A stretch of 64,000 bases of DNA from Erysipelotrichaceae bacterium (lineage in GTDB: Bacteria > Bacillota_I > Bacilli_A > Erysipelotrichales > Erysipelotrichaceae), in contig JAFQZR010000005.1 of the NCBI GenBank assembly GCA_017405785.1, positions 62,001 through 126,000 on the forward strand. The letters are read 5' to 3'. Each line of letters begins with the position of its first letter. Within the stretch, counting starts at the first letter, position 1. Under the pieces are notes generated by a model that saw only the letters and a program-made list of their open reading frames with translations, was not told where the DNA came from and did not search any database. The translations under genes were made by a program, and so were the position numbers. Shown piece after piece: positions 35,192-43,702 of this stretch.

Positions 35192-36853
35192 ATGAAGATA
35201 AGAACAAAGATAATATTGGTCGTCATACTTCTGGCAATGGTTGGCGGATTGGGGTATGCTTATTACTCTTATAAGGAACAGAAGAGAATAGAGTATGAGA
35301 TGTGGCTCAATGAAACAGAACCGCGTTACTTAGCCAATGACAGACCACAGCTGACCATTACCGATGAAGAAGGCAATGAGCTCACGGTAATCAGAGGTAC
35401 GGAAGTTCAGTACAAGATCAATAAGACTGTTGATGAAGAGCATCCGGAGAAAAAAGAGATCGTTCTCAACGATGTTCTTTACTATGTGGATGAATCCTAT
35501 CTGGTCAATGATGTGGCTTCATGTGTTACCGAGAAGGTAATGTATACCGAAAAGCCGGAAGAAGTCTTCCTCAATACCGGCATGCTGGAGATCGCCTACA
35601 GCATCAACAAGAACATACCTGTGGAGATAATCGGTTTCAATCAGCTCAATGAAGACGGAACCGTTGACATTTATAAAGTAAAAAGCGAATTAGGAGAAGG
35701 TTATCTGTATGGTGACCCGTATCATCTGGATTATGAATATGTTGAACGTTCACTGGACGGCAGCCGTTATGCCGAGCATGCCAGTGATGAAGGCGGAGAA
35801 GCCAAGGATATCCCTTACTATCCTAAATATGTGAAGGAAGGAAGCGATCTGGTTGATATTCCGGGTAATGAAATGCCTGATGTCTGCAAGACTCTTTACC
35901 TGTGCGCTGAAAGCATCGTTGACGTGGATAAGTACATAGAACTGGCAAACAGCTGCGGCATTAATGCCTTTGTCATTGACGTCAAGGATGGGGAAGCCAT
36001 TGCCTATGATTCACCTACCATCCAGAAGTATTCACCATCATCAAATAAAGGAGTCAATACTTTTGAAGCCTTCCGGAGTGCAGTCAAGAAGATCAACGAT
36101 GCCGGATATTATACAATTGCCCGTATTACGGTCTTCAAGGATGACGGTTTTGTCAAGGACCATCCGGATACAGTCATTACCTATAAGGGCAAGCCTTATG
36201 AGTATAACTGGTCCAACTGGCCTAGCATCTTCAACAGACTGGTATGGGAATACAATGTGGCTCTCGGTGTTGAGGCTGTTGAGAACTTCGGTTTCAATGA
36301 AATACAGTTTGACTATGTCAGATGCCCTGAGTATATTCCTACAGGTACTGACATGAAGAATACCTATAACGAATCAAGAATTGAAGCTGTCACCAAATTC
36401 GTATATTACGCTACGGATGTACTGCACAGAAAAGGCGCCTATGTTTCCGTTGACGTTTTCGGTGAGCTGGTCGGCGGTTATGTCACGCAGTACGGACAGT
36501 ACTGGTGTGCCTTATCCAACGCAGCTGACGTCATCAGCGGCATGCCTTATCCTGACCACTTCCTTGAAGGAGACTATGGACTGGCCATCCCGTGGAAGGA
36601 ACCTTATACATTGATGTGGAACTGGAGCTATTTCGCCAGAGAACGTCAGGAAGAGACCTATTATCCGGCCAGAATGAGAACCTGGATACAGGCATATAAC
36701 TCCTATAAGGACGGAACATATTACGGCTATGACAAGGTCAGAGCTCAGATCAATGCCCTGACGGATAACGGTGTCAACCAGGGCTACATGACCTGGAACG
36801 GCTCGTCATCACTTGATAAATACAGAGATATCAAAGACGCATTTAACGATTAA
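35192..36853 (+). CDS. Membrane-anchored glycosidase-like protein (DUF4015 type)
   Basis: 553 aa. Signal anchor at about 6-27, then an SH3-like or linker part up to about residue 225, followed by a TIM-barrel domain: NAFVIDVKDGEAIAYDS (about 255), GYYTIARITVFKDD (about 305), FNEIQFDYVRCPEY (about 370) and SVDVFGELVGGY (about 420). The DVKD and FDYVR motifs are those of DUF4015, a putative glycoside hydrolase related to GH13. Probably acts on surface glycan outside the membrane. Confidence 0.82.
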   Translation: MKIRTKIILVVILLAMVGGLGYAYYSYKEQKRIEYEMWLNETEPRYLANDRPQLTITDEEGNELTVIRGTEVQYKINKTVDEEHPEKKEIVLNDVLYYVDESYLVNDVASCVTEKVMYTEKPEEVFLNTGMLEIAYSINKNIPVEIIGFNQLNEDGTVDIYKVKSELGEGYLYGDPYHLDYEYVERSLDGSRYAEHASDEGGEAKDIPYYPKYVKEGSDLVDIPGNEMPDVCKTLYLCAESIVDVDKYIELANSCGINAFVIDVKDGEAIAYDSPTIQKYSPSSNKGVNTFEAFRSAVKKINDAGYYTIARITVFKDDGFVKDHPDTVITYKGKPYEYNWSNWPSIFNRLVWEYNVALGVEAVENFGFNEIQFDYVRCPEYIPTGTDMKNTYNESRIEAVTKFVYYATDVLHRKGAYVSVDVFGELVGGYVTQYGQYWCALSNAADVISGMPYPDHFLEGDYGLAIPWKEPYTLMWNWSYFARERQEETYYPARMRTWIQAYNSYKDGTYYGYDKVRAQINALTDNGVNQGYMTWNGSSSLDKYRDIKDAFND

Positions 36854-36857
36854 TTAT

Positions 36858-37637
36858 ATGCCGGAAAAAACTTACTGGATCGATACCCATTGCCATATGA
36901 ATGATGAAATATACAGAGACACTCTGGATGAGTACATGCAGAGGTCTTTGTCATGCAATGTCAGAAGAAATCTGGTCATTGCGATGAACAGGGAGGATCT
37001 GGAATATACCTTTGAAATGAAGGAGAAATACCCGTTCATTGACATAGCCTTCGGCTATCATCCGGAAGATGCCGATAAGATTACTCCGGAAGATTTAGAT
37101 TATATGGAAGAGATCATTAATGATCCAAGGATCATAGCGATCGGTGAGATCGGTCTGGATTACTACTGGGACAAGACCTATAAACAGCAGCAGAAAGAGC
37201 TGTTCATCAGACAGATCGAAATGGCCAATAAGGTTAACAAACCAGTACTCATTCACTCGCGCAGTGCTGCTCAGGATACCTACGACATTCTCAGGCAATA
37301 TGCCAGAGTAAAGGTACTGATGCACTGTTTCGGTGAGTCACATGAAATGATGCAGGAGTATCTTAAACTGGGATATTACATCGCCTTTGGCGGAGTAGTT
37401 ACCTTCAAGAATGCCAGGATACCTAAGGAGAATGTGTGCAGTGTGCCTCTGGACAGACTGATGCTGGAAACCGACTGTCCTTACATGACTCCTGTTCCTT
37501 TCCGAGGGAAAACCAATGAGACGGCTTATGTCAGATATGTCGGTGAGTTTGTCTGCAGAGAAAGAGGAATTGCAGAAGAGGTACTGCAGCAGCAGTTAAT
37601 GGATAATTACGAGAGGTTCTTTGATGCAGAGAATTAA
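36858..37637 (+). CDS. tatD: TatD-family metal-dependent deoxyribonuclease
   Basis: 259 aa. DTHCHMND (residues 8-15), GEIGLDYYW (about 93-101), LIHSRSA, HCF and LETDCP (about 204-209) give the metal site of TatD. It precedes rnmV as in many Firmicutes. The ATG at 36858 has no Shine-Dalgarno and lies five bases after the previous stop, so it may rely on coupling; an in-frame codon at 36813 would overlap the upstream gene. Confidence 0.93.
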   Translation: MPEKTYWIDTHCHMNDEIYRDTLDEYMQRSLSCNVRRNLVIAMNREDLEYTFEMKEKYPFIDIAFGYHPEDADKITPEDLDYMEEIINDPRIIAIGEIGLDYYWDKTYKQQQKELFIRQIEMANKVNKPVLIHSRSAAQDTYDILRQYARVKVLMHCFGESHEMMQEYLKLGYYIAFGGVVTFKNARIPKENVCSVPLDRLMLETDCPYMTPVPFRGKTNETAYVRYVGEFVCRERGIAEEVLQQQLMDNYERFFDAEN

Positions 37638-38139
37638 GGAACTGATCGTTGTTGAAGGAAAGCATGACATTCGGAAACTTAAGAAGCTGTTTGACTGTGA
37701 TGTCATCTGTACAAACGGACTGTCAATGAGTCCGGAAGTACTGGATACGATCACTGCGATAGGAAAGAAAAAGGGTGTAATCGTGTTAACGGACCCTGAT
37801 CATCCCGGTGAAGTGATCAGAAATAAGATTGCTGAAATCGTTCCTGACTGTCAGCATGTGTTCATCAATAAGAAGGATGCAATAGGCAAGCGCAATGTCG
37901 GTGTGGAATATGCCGATGATGATGTTCTGGTAAAGGCACTGGAGAACAGAATTACATTTGACAGAGAGAAGGAAACACTGAGCTGGAGTGAATACTGCTC
38001 TCTGGGATTAATCGGCAGCAGAAGCGCCAGAATTGCCCTGTGTGAGAAACTGCACATCACCTACAGTAATAACAAGACACTGTTCAGAAGACTGAACATG
38101 ATGGGATTAACATTGAAAGATATACAGGAATTATTATGA
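37624..38139 (+). CDS. rnmV: Ribonuclease M5
   Basis: 171 aa. Toprim domain: IVVEGKHDIRKLKK (residues 8-21) holds the conserved Glu and LTDPDHPGEVIRNKI (about 58-72) the DxD-type motif. Matures the 5S rRNA. Overlaps tatD by 14 bases and ksgA by four. Confidence 0.94.
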   Translation: MQRIKELIVVEGKHDIRKLKKLFDCDVICTNGLSMSPEVLDTITAIGKKKGVIVLTDPDHPGEVIRNKIAEIVPDCQHVFINKKDAIGKRNVGVEYADDDVLVKALENRITFDREKETLSWSEYCSLGLIGSRSARIALCEKLHITYSNNKTLFRRLNMMGLTLKDIQELL

Positions 38140-38891
38140 GTGTCAGAAGAACATTGGATCTGCTTGAACAGTATGAGCTGAAGGCCAAGAAGAAATACGG
38201 CCAGAATTTTCTGGTGGATGAGAAGATAATTCAGAAGATAACTGATACTGTTGAAGCAGGTGAAAATGTCATTGAAGTCGGACCTGGATTAGGAGCCCTT
38301 ACCGGGAGATTACTGCGGAAAGCCGGAAAGCTGACGGCCTATGAAATCGACGGTGATCTGGTTGAAATACTGAAACAGCAGTTTCCTGATGAAAAACTGC
38401 AGCTTGTCAATGAGGATTTCCTGAAAGCTGAGTTACATGACGGTAAATCTGTTCTTGTCAGTAACCTCCCGTATTACATTACCGGAGACATTCTGCTGAA
38501 GTGTTTCTGGGAAAAAGATAAGCTATGCAGAATGACGGTAATGATGCAGAAGGAAGTGGCTGATAAGTTCTTCGCTGAAGGATATCCGTACGGAATGCTT
38601 AATGTACTGGCTGATTTATACAGTGAATACAGAATCATCTGCAAGGCAGACAGACACTGTTTCATTCCGGCACCGAATGTTGACAGTATTGTCATGGAGT
38701 TTGTGTTCAATGACAAAGTATTGGACGAAGGTTTCTGCAGTTTCCTGGAAGCCTGTTTCCGTCAGCGCCGCAAGCTGTTGTCAGGTAATCTGAAGAAGGC
38801 AGGCTATCAGATAAACCGAGATCTGGGCAAGATCAGGGTGGATGAGCTGAGCCCACAGGAATTATACCGGTTATATGAGGAAGTAAGATGA
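38136..38891 (+). CDS. ksgA: 16S rRNA dimethyladenosine transferase KsgA/RsmA
   Basis: 251 aa. AKKKYGQNFLVDEKI (about 17-31), SAM motif VIEVGPGLGALTG (about 45-57), and catalytic NLPYYI (about 109-114). Dimethylates two adenosines near the 3' end of 16S rRNA. Overlaps ispE by four bases. Confidence 0.95.
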   Translation: MSVRRTLDLLEQYELKAKKKYGQNFLVDEKIIQKITDTVEAGENVIEVGPGLGALTGRLLRKAGKLTAYEIDGDLVEILKQQFPDEKLQLVNEDFLKAELHDGKSVLVSNLPYYITGDILLKCFWEKDKLCRMTVMMQKEVADKFFAEGYPYGMLNVLADLYSEYRIICKADRHCFIPAPNVDSIVMEFVFNDKVLDEGFCSFLEACFRQRRKLLSGNLKKAGYQINRDLGKIRVDELSPQELYRLYEEVR

Positions 38892-39709
38892 AGGAATTCG
38901 CAAACGCCAAGATAAACCTGGGTCTGAATGTGGTCGGCGAAAGAGAAGACGGATATCATCTTCTTGACATGATCATGGTCCCATTGACTCTGGGTGATGA
39001 CATGGAAATAGAATTAAGCGAACGGGACTGCTTTACCAGTAATACTTCTTTAGGCTGGGATAAAGGAAACCTGATGTACAGAGCTGTTGAGCTTCTGAGA
39101 CAGAAGTACGGTATAACAGAGCACTTTCATATTACTCTGAATAAGAGAATACCGATGCAGGCCGGACTGGCCGGAGGCAGTGCTGACTGCCGGGCGGTAT
39201 TAAGAGCGGTCAATCAGTTATGTAAACTGAATCTGAGCCTTGAGGAACTGATGGATCTGGGTGTCACTCTGGGTGCTGATGTTCCGTTCTGCCTCTTCAA
39301 CAAACCAGCCAGAGTTAAAGGTATAGGTGAAGATGTCAGGGGCATCAGTATAAAGAAGAAATACCATGTTCTGTTAATAAAACCGGAAGATGGAGTGTCA
39401 ACCGCTGAGGTTTTCAGGGCTTATAAGCCAACAGTAAACTATGACATGGATGCTCTGGAAAACCGGCTTTGCCAGGGTGAAAAACTGCCTTTGGGCAATG
39501 CACTGGAACAGCCGGCCATGGAGATCCTGCCACGGATAAGGACCCTGAAACAGCAGTGTCTGGCTTTAGGATGCAGCGATGTACTGATGAGCGGAAGCGG
39601 GTCCTGCGTATTTGTGTTAAGCAGCAGAAAAAGAGAATTAAATAAAATATATTCTTATATGAAAAAAATATATTCTTTCGTTATAATGAGCGAAATAAAA
39701 GCCTTTTAG
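38888..39709 (+). CDS. ispE: 4-diphosphocytidyl-2-C-methyl-D-erythritol kinase IspE
   Basis: 273 aa GHMP kinase. AKINLGLNVVGEREDGYHLLDMIM (about 6-29) and the ATP-binding GLAGGSADCRAVLRA (about 93-107) are diagnostic, with DVPFCLFNKPARVKGIGE at about 135. Shows use of the MEP isoprenoid pathway. A TATAAT for glmU overlaps its end. Confidence 0.94.
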   Translation: MKEFANAKINLGLNVVGEREDGYHLLDMIMVPLTLGDDMEIELSERDCFTSNTSLGWDKGNLMYRAVELLRQKYGITEHFHITLNKRIPMQAGLAGGSADCRAVLRAVNQLCKLNLSLEELMDLGVTLGADVPFCLFNKPARVKGIGEDVRGISIKKKYHVLLIKPEDGVSTAEVFRAYKPTVNYDMDALENRLCQGEKLPLGNALEQPAMEILPRIRTLKQQCLALGCSDVLMSGSGSCVFVLSSRKRELNKIYSYMKKIYSFVIMSEIKAF

Positions 39710-39711
39710 TG

Positions 39712-39717
39712 TATAAT
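39712..39717 (+). promoter_or_regulatory. -10 box before glmU
   Basis: TATAAT at 39712-39717, 27 bases before the glmU ATG, with a second TATAAT at 39682-39687. -35 elements are weak. Confidence 0.45.
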
Positions 39718-39744
39718 AAAGGCGTAGCGTTTTGGAGGTTCTGC

Positions 39745-40746
39745 ATGATTTCAGCGATTGTTATGGCAGCAGGAAAAGGAACAAGAATGCATTCGGATCT
39801 GGCAAAGACCATGCATAAGGTTCTAGATAAACCAATGGTTGACCACATCTACGGCACCCTTAAAAGTGTCGGGGTAGAGCACATAGTTTATGTCGTGGGA
39901 TACGGTGCTGATACAGTCAGAGAACACATGGGTGACAAGGTCATCTTTGCGGTTCAACAACCGCAGTTAGGTTCCGGTCATGCCGTCATGCAGGCTGATG
40001 TACTGAAAGGCATCAAGGGCAAGACGCTGATCATCAACGGTGACTGCCCGCTGATCACAACTGAGACTTATAACCGGATGCTGGCCTGCGCTGATGAATA
40101 TCCGCTGGTTCTGTTAACGGTCAGACTGCAGAATCCTGCTCATTACGGCAGAATAGTCAGAGACGAAAACGGTCATGTTCTGAGAATCACCGAATTCAAG
40201 GACTGTACACCTGAAGAGGTAAAGATAAACGAGATCAATGCCGGTATCTACTGCGTTGACAACGAACTGTTATGGCAGTATCTTCCGGAAATTGAGAACA
40301 ACAATGCTCAGAAGGAGTACTATGTAACTGACCTGGTTGAGATCTTTAACAGACATGGTCACAGGGTTACCGCTGTCGTATCAGATGATCCTGATGAGAT
40401 GAGTGGAATCAATGACCGTAAGGAACTGGCCCGGGCTACCAAATGGCTGCAGAGAAGAGTTAATTACAGCTGGATGGCCAAGGGAGTGGAGATCATTGAT
40501 CCGGAAACAACATACATCGGAACGGATGTTGTTATCGGAAAAGACACCACGGTATATCCGGGTGTCCGCATTGAAGGAAAAACTGTTATAGGGGAAAGAA
40601 ACGTCATCACTGAAGGCAGTTACATCAATAACTGTCACATTGGTAACAATAACAGGATCATCGCTTCAAGATTAAGCAACGCTGAAATTGAAGATGATAC
40701 TGAATTAGGTCCGTGGCTGAATCTGGTCGGGGATCGTGACAATTAA
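39745..40746 (+). CDS. glmU: GlmU-type UDP-GlcNAc pyrophosphorylase lacking the acetyltransferase part
   Basis: 333 aa against about 450-460 for bifunctional GlmU. The uridyltransferase domain is complete: VMAAGKGTRMHS (about 5-16), QQPQLGSGHA (about 71-80), NGDCPLI (about 100) and EINAGIYC. After residue about 240 a left-handed beta-helix starts (IGTDVVIGKDTTVYPGVRIEG) but stops at about the point where the family continues VGPFAHLRPG, so the acetyl-CoA site and catalytic His are absent. Two stop codons in tandem (TAATAA) end the gene, 38 bases before prs. The GlcN-1-P acetylation must be done elsewhere. Confidence 0.88.
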   Translation: MISAIVMAAGKGTRMHSDLAKTMHKVLDKPMVDHIYGTLKSVGVEHIVYVVGYGADTVREHMGDKVIFAVQQPQLGSGHAVMQADVLKGIKGKTLIINGDCPLITTETYNRMLACADEYPLVLLTVRLQNPAHYGRIVRDENGHVLRITEFKDCTPEEVKINEINAGIYCVDNELLWQYLPEIENNNAQKEYYVTDLVEIFNRHGHRVTAVVSDDPDEMSGINDRKELARATKWLQRRVNYSWMAKGVEIIDPETTYIGTDVVIGKDTTVYPGVRIEGKTVIGERNVITEGSYINNCHIGNNNRIIASRLSNAEIEDDTELGPWLNLVGDRDN

Positions 40747-40784
40747 TAAACCAGGGGAATGGTTTGATATATAGGGAGGATCAT

Positions 40785-41741
40785 ATGGTAGAGAACATTA
40801 TTGTGTTTTCATTAACATCCTGCAAGAGCTTAACTGCAGAGATCGTCAAGTATTTGGGAATTAACGAAGGTAAGATTGAAGTAAAGCATTTTGCGGATGG
40901 TGAAATACTTATTGAACCGGGTGAATCAGTAAGAGGCAAGCATGTATTCATCGTACAGAGCACCTGCAATCCGGTAAATGAGAACCTGATGGAAGTACTG
41001 ATCGCAATAGACGCCTGCAAGAGAGCCAGCTGCCGTGAACTGACAGTTGTCATGCCTTATTTCGGATATGCCAGACAGGACCGCAAGGCTAAGCCTAGAC
41101 AGCCAATCACTGCCAGACTGGTAGCCGACCTGTTAACGGCTTCAGGTGCTGACAGAGTTGTCTGCATCGACCTGCATGCTACTCAGATCCAGGGTTTCTT
41201 CAAGATCCCTACTGATAACCTGACAGCCATGGAAATGCTGGGACAGTATTTCCGTAACAAGAAGCTCGGTGATGTCGTAGTTGTATCACCGGACCATGGC
41301 GGAGCAACCAGAGCCAGAAAACTGGCTGACTGCCTCCATGATGCCCCAATCGCCATCGTTGATAAGAGAAGACAGCAGGCTAACGTGGCTGAAGCCATGA
41401 ACCTGGTCGGTGATGTTGAAGGCAAGGATTGTATCATTGTCGATGACCTGGTAGATACCGGCGGATCACTGTTAGGCTGCATCAACATTCTGAAGGAGCG
41501 CGGCGCCAAGGATGTTTACTGTGCTGCTACTCACGGCGTATTCTCACACAATGCTCTGGATAAGATCAGAGACAGCAATGTCAAGGAATTCGTCATCACC
41601 AATACCATTGAACTTACGGAAGAGCAGATGGCTACCGTACCTAACCTGAAGGTTCTGTCAGTAGGATTCCTGCTGGCCAAGAGCATTGAGGCCATCAGTA
41701 ATAACAAGCCTATCTCCGACGTTTATAACTTATTCCAGTAA
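40785..41741 (+). CDS. prs: Ribose-phosphate pyrophosphokinase
   Basis: 318 aa. Class I PRPP synthase: MPYFGYARQDRKAKPRQPITARLVADLL (about 87-114), the FADGEI motif, SPDHGGATRARKLAD and the PRPP-binding loop IVDDLVDTGGSLLG (about 212-225). The ATG at 40785 follows GGGAGG. Makes PRPP for nucleotide synthesis. End of the housekeeping cluster. Confidence 0.96.
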   Translation: MVENIIVFSLTSCKSLTAEIVKYLGINEGKIEVKHFADGEILIEPGESVRGKHVFIVQSTCNPVNENLMEVLIAIDACKRASCRELTVVMPYFGYARQDRKAKPRQPITARLVADLLTASGADRVVCIDLHATQIQGFFKIPTDNLTAMEMLGQYFRNKKLGDVVVVSPDHGGATRARKLADCLHDAPIAIVDKRRQQANVAEAMNLVGDVEGKDCIIVDDLVDTGGSLLGCINILKERGAKDVYCAATHGVFSHNALDKIRDSNVKEFVITNTIELTEEQMATVPNLKVLSVGFLLAKSIEAISNNKPISDVYNLFQ

Positions 41742-41764
41742 AAAGAGCGTAAAGCTCTTTTTTT
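41741..41764 (+). terminator. Terminator of the housekeeping cluster
   Basis: AAAAGAGC (41741-41748), GTAAA loop, GCTCTTTT (41754-41761) plus further Ts. Confidence 0.88.
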
Positions 41765-41816
41765 ATGCACAAAAGGCATAGGGTAATGATTTTAAGTATT
41801 TTCAATCTATTTGGAA

Positions 41817-41828
41817 TATAATTTAGTT
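41817..41828 (+). promoter_or_regulatory. -10 box directly before the phosphoesterase start
   Basis: TATAAT (41817-41822), six bases, ATG at 41829. No Shine-Dalgarno sequence; leaderless arrangement. Confidence 0.5.
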
Positions 41829-43639
41829 ATGGAGAATGGATATCAATTAACAGAATTAGGAACTTCATATAAAGGCGCATATTTACCGAAAGTGATAAAA
41901 CAAGACAGTTTATACACTGTGTATTTTTATATTTCAGATTTACATCTTGACTATAAAATAAACATAAAAAAGCAAAAAACCCAGAATACAACGCCGATGG
42001 ATATATTGTAAGTGTAGCTAAAAAAATAAAGAATTCTTTATATTCATTTCTTAAAGATATCGGCAATATGAAACAATGGTACATTTTATTAGGCGGTGAT
42101 ATCTCGTCTGATTTCCACGATTTAGAAGTATTTTTTAATGAGTTTACAAAATCTAAACAATATAAAATAGCTGATCATACAATATTTGTTCCCGGTAATC
42201 ATGAGTTGTGGAGTGAAAATGATTCTTGTGAAGCAATGATTGCAAGATTAAAAGAATTAGTTACAAATCAATACGGAATAATAATGTTGAACAATAGTCT
42301 CTTGCTTATGGGTAGAGAGTATCCATATTTTGATGTAGATGCCAGGTATCATAATGATATAAGAATACAAGAACTATATAATAGATACCCTTTAAGAGAT
42401 AAGAATTATTATGATGAAAAGGTAGAAATCGAAAGAATAATACATAAAGAGCTTATCAATGAAGAAAAAGAATATGTTAAGAATAAAGTGATTGAATATG
42501 ATGAGTTACTTTCAATGACAACGGAAGAAATAAGGCAGATATCCTTATTGTATAGCGATATTATTTTTGGAGGCATAGGTTTTTCTGGTTTCAATAATGA
42601 GTACAATGCAACAAACGGAATATACAGGGGAACTATAAAAACAATTGAGGAAGATATCGAACAAACAGAAAAGTTTTTGGAAGTATACGACATATTATAT
42701 GAAGCACTAAGTGACACTGAGGTGATTTGTTTTACGCATAACCCATTTAGTGATTGGTGTTTAGCCGCTATAAATCAAAACTGGATCTATCTTAATGGCC
42801 ATACCCATAGACATCAAGATAAGAACAGTAATAACAAAAGCATCATTTCAGATAACCAAGTTGGTTATGAAGGGAATAGTTTTTATTTAAAGTATTTTAC
42901 TAGAAAATATGATTATAACCCTTTTAGATATTATCAAGATGGTATATATTCAATCAGCAAATGGGAATATTTATGCTTTAATAGATTCTATGGCATTTTT
43001 GTAAATTTCAACCAAGAAAATAAGTATAGTATTAAAATGATAAAGAAAAAAGAATCTTATATGTTTTTTGCTGAAAGCAAAAAAACTCATAAGATTAGTA
43101 TTCTCAACGGAGGTAAACTAATAAAAGCAATACAATCAATAAGGTATTACTATGACAATATCGAGTATTTCCAAATGGCAATTGATGAGTGGATTTCGAA
43201 AATACAATTAATACTTAATAATTTATCTGCTGCTATAAAAAAGATGGGTGGTTATGGCCAAATTCATGGTCTAATAGTAGATATTGATTTTTATAACCAC
43301 ATATATCTTGATTTACAAGATGGTACAATCAAACCATATTATGCAACTAGCATGACGCATAAAGTGTTTTATAAAAGTATAAAAACACTCATTAAAAACA
43401 GGTTGCCAGAGTTGTATGAAAAATATCTATTAGTTGACAAACGAAATCAACTAACAAAAATCAGTAACAATGATCTTGGATTATATGTTAGTGACACAGC
43501 AATGTACGCAGATTCAAGAAAAATGATGAGTTATCAGTATGCTCTAGAAAAAAGAATTATACGAAATTGGGATGAAAATGCAGTTGATACGATAAAGAGT
43601 ATGCTTTTAGTTAATAATCATAATGATACATCTATGTAA
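41829..43639 (+). CDS. Metallophosphoesterase split by a -1 frameshift at A AAA AAG
   Basis: Two frames together encode one calcineurin-like phosphoesterase of about 603 aa. The first (41829-42011) holds motif I, ISDLHLD; the second (open from about 41957, stop 43639) holds GGDISSD, PGNHELW, FTHNP and GHTHRHQD. A shift of -1 at the heptamer A AAA AAG (41966-41972) joins them as YKINIKK|AKNPEYN. Causes: programmed frameshifting, slippage on the six As, loss of one A (pseudogene) or a sequencing error. No clear downstream hairpin is seen. The sequence is much more AT-rich than its neighbours and sits between two terminators, suggesting acquisition. Substrate unknown. Confidence 0.7.
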
Positions 43640-43668
43640 AAGTATGTAGTCTATTTTGAATAAATGAA

Positions 43669-43702
43669 AAAACCATGTAGTAGTCTAGTGTTACATGGTT
43701 TT
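43669..43702. terminator. Bidirectional terminator
   Basis: AAAACCATGTA (43669-43679) pairs perfectly with TACATGGTTTT (43692-43702), 12-base loop, between convergent genes. Confidence 0.85.

Noticed and set aside
42068-43639. A stand-alone phosphoesterase starting at 42068
   Set aside because: It would lack metal-binding motif I, which is in the preceding frame, and the coding frame is open further upstream without a start.
41741-43702. Phosphoesterase as an insertion with target-site repeats
   Set aside because: No matching direct or inverted repeats flank the gene; the borders are simply terminators of its neighbours.
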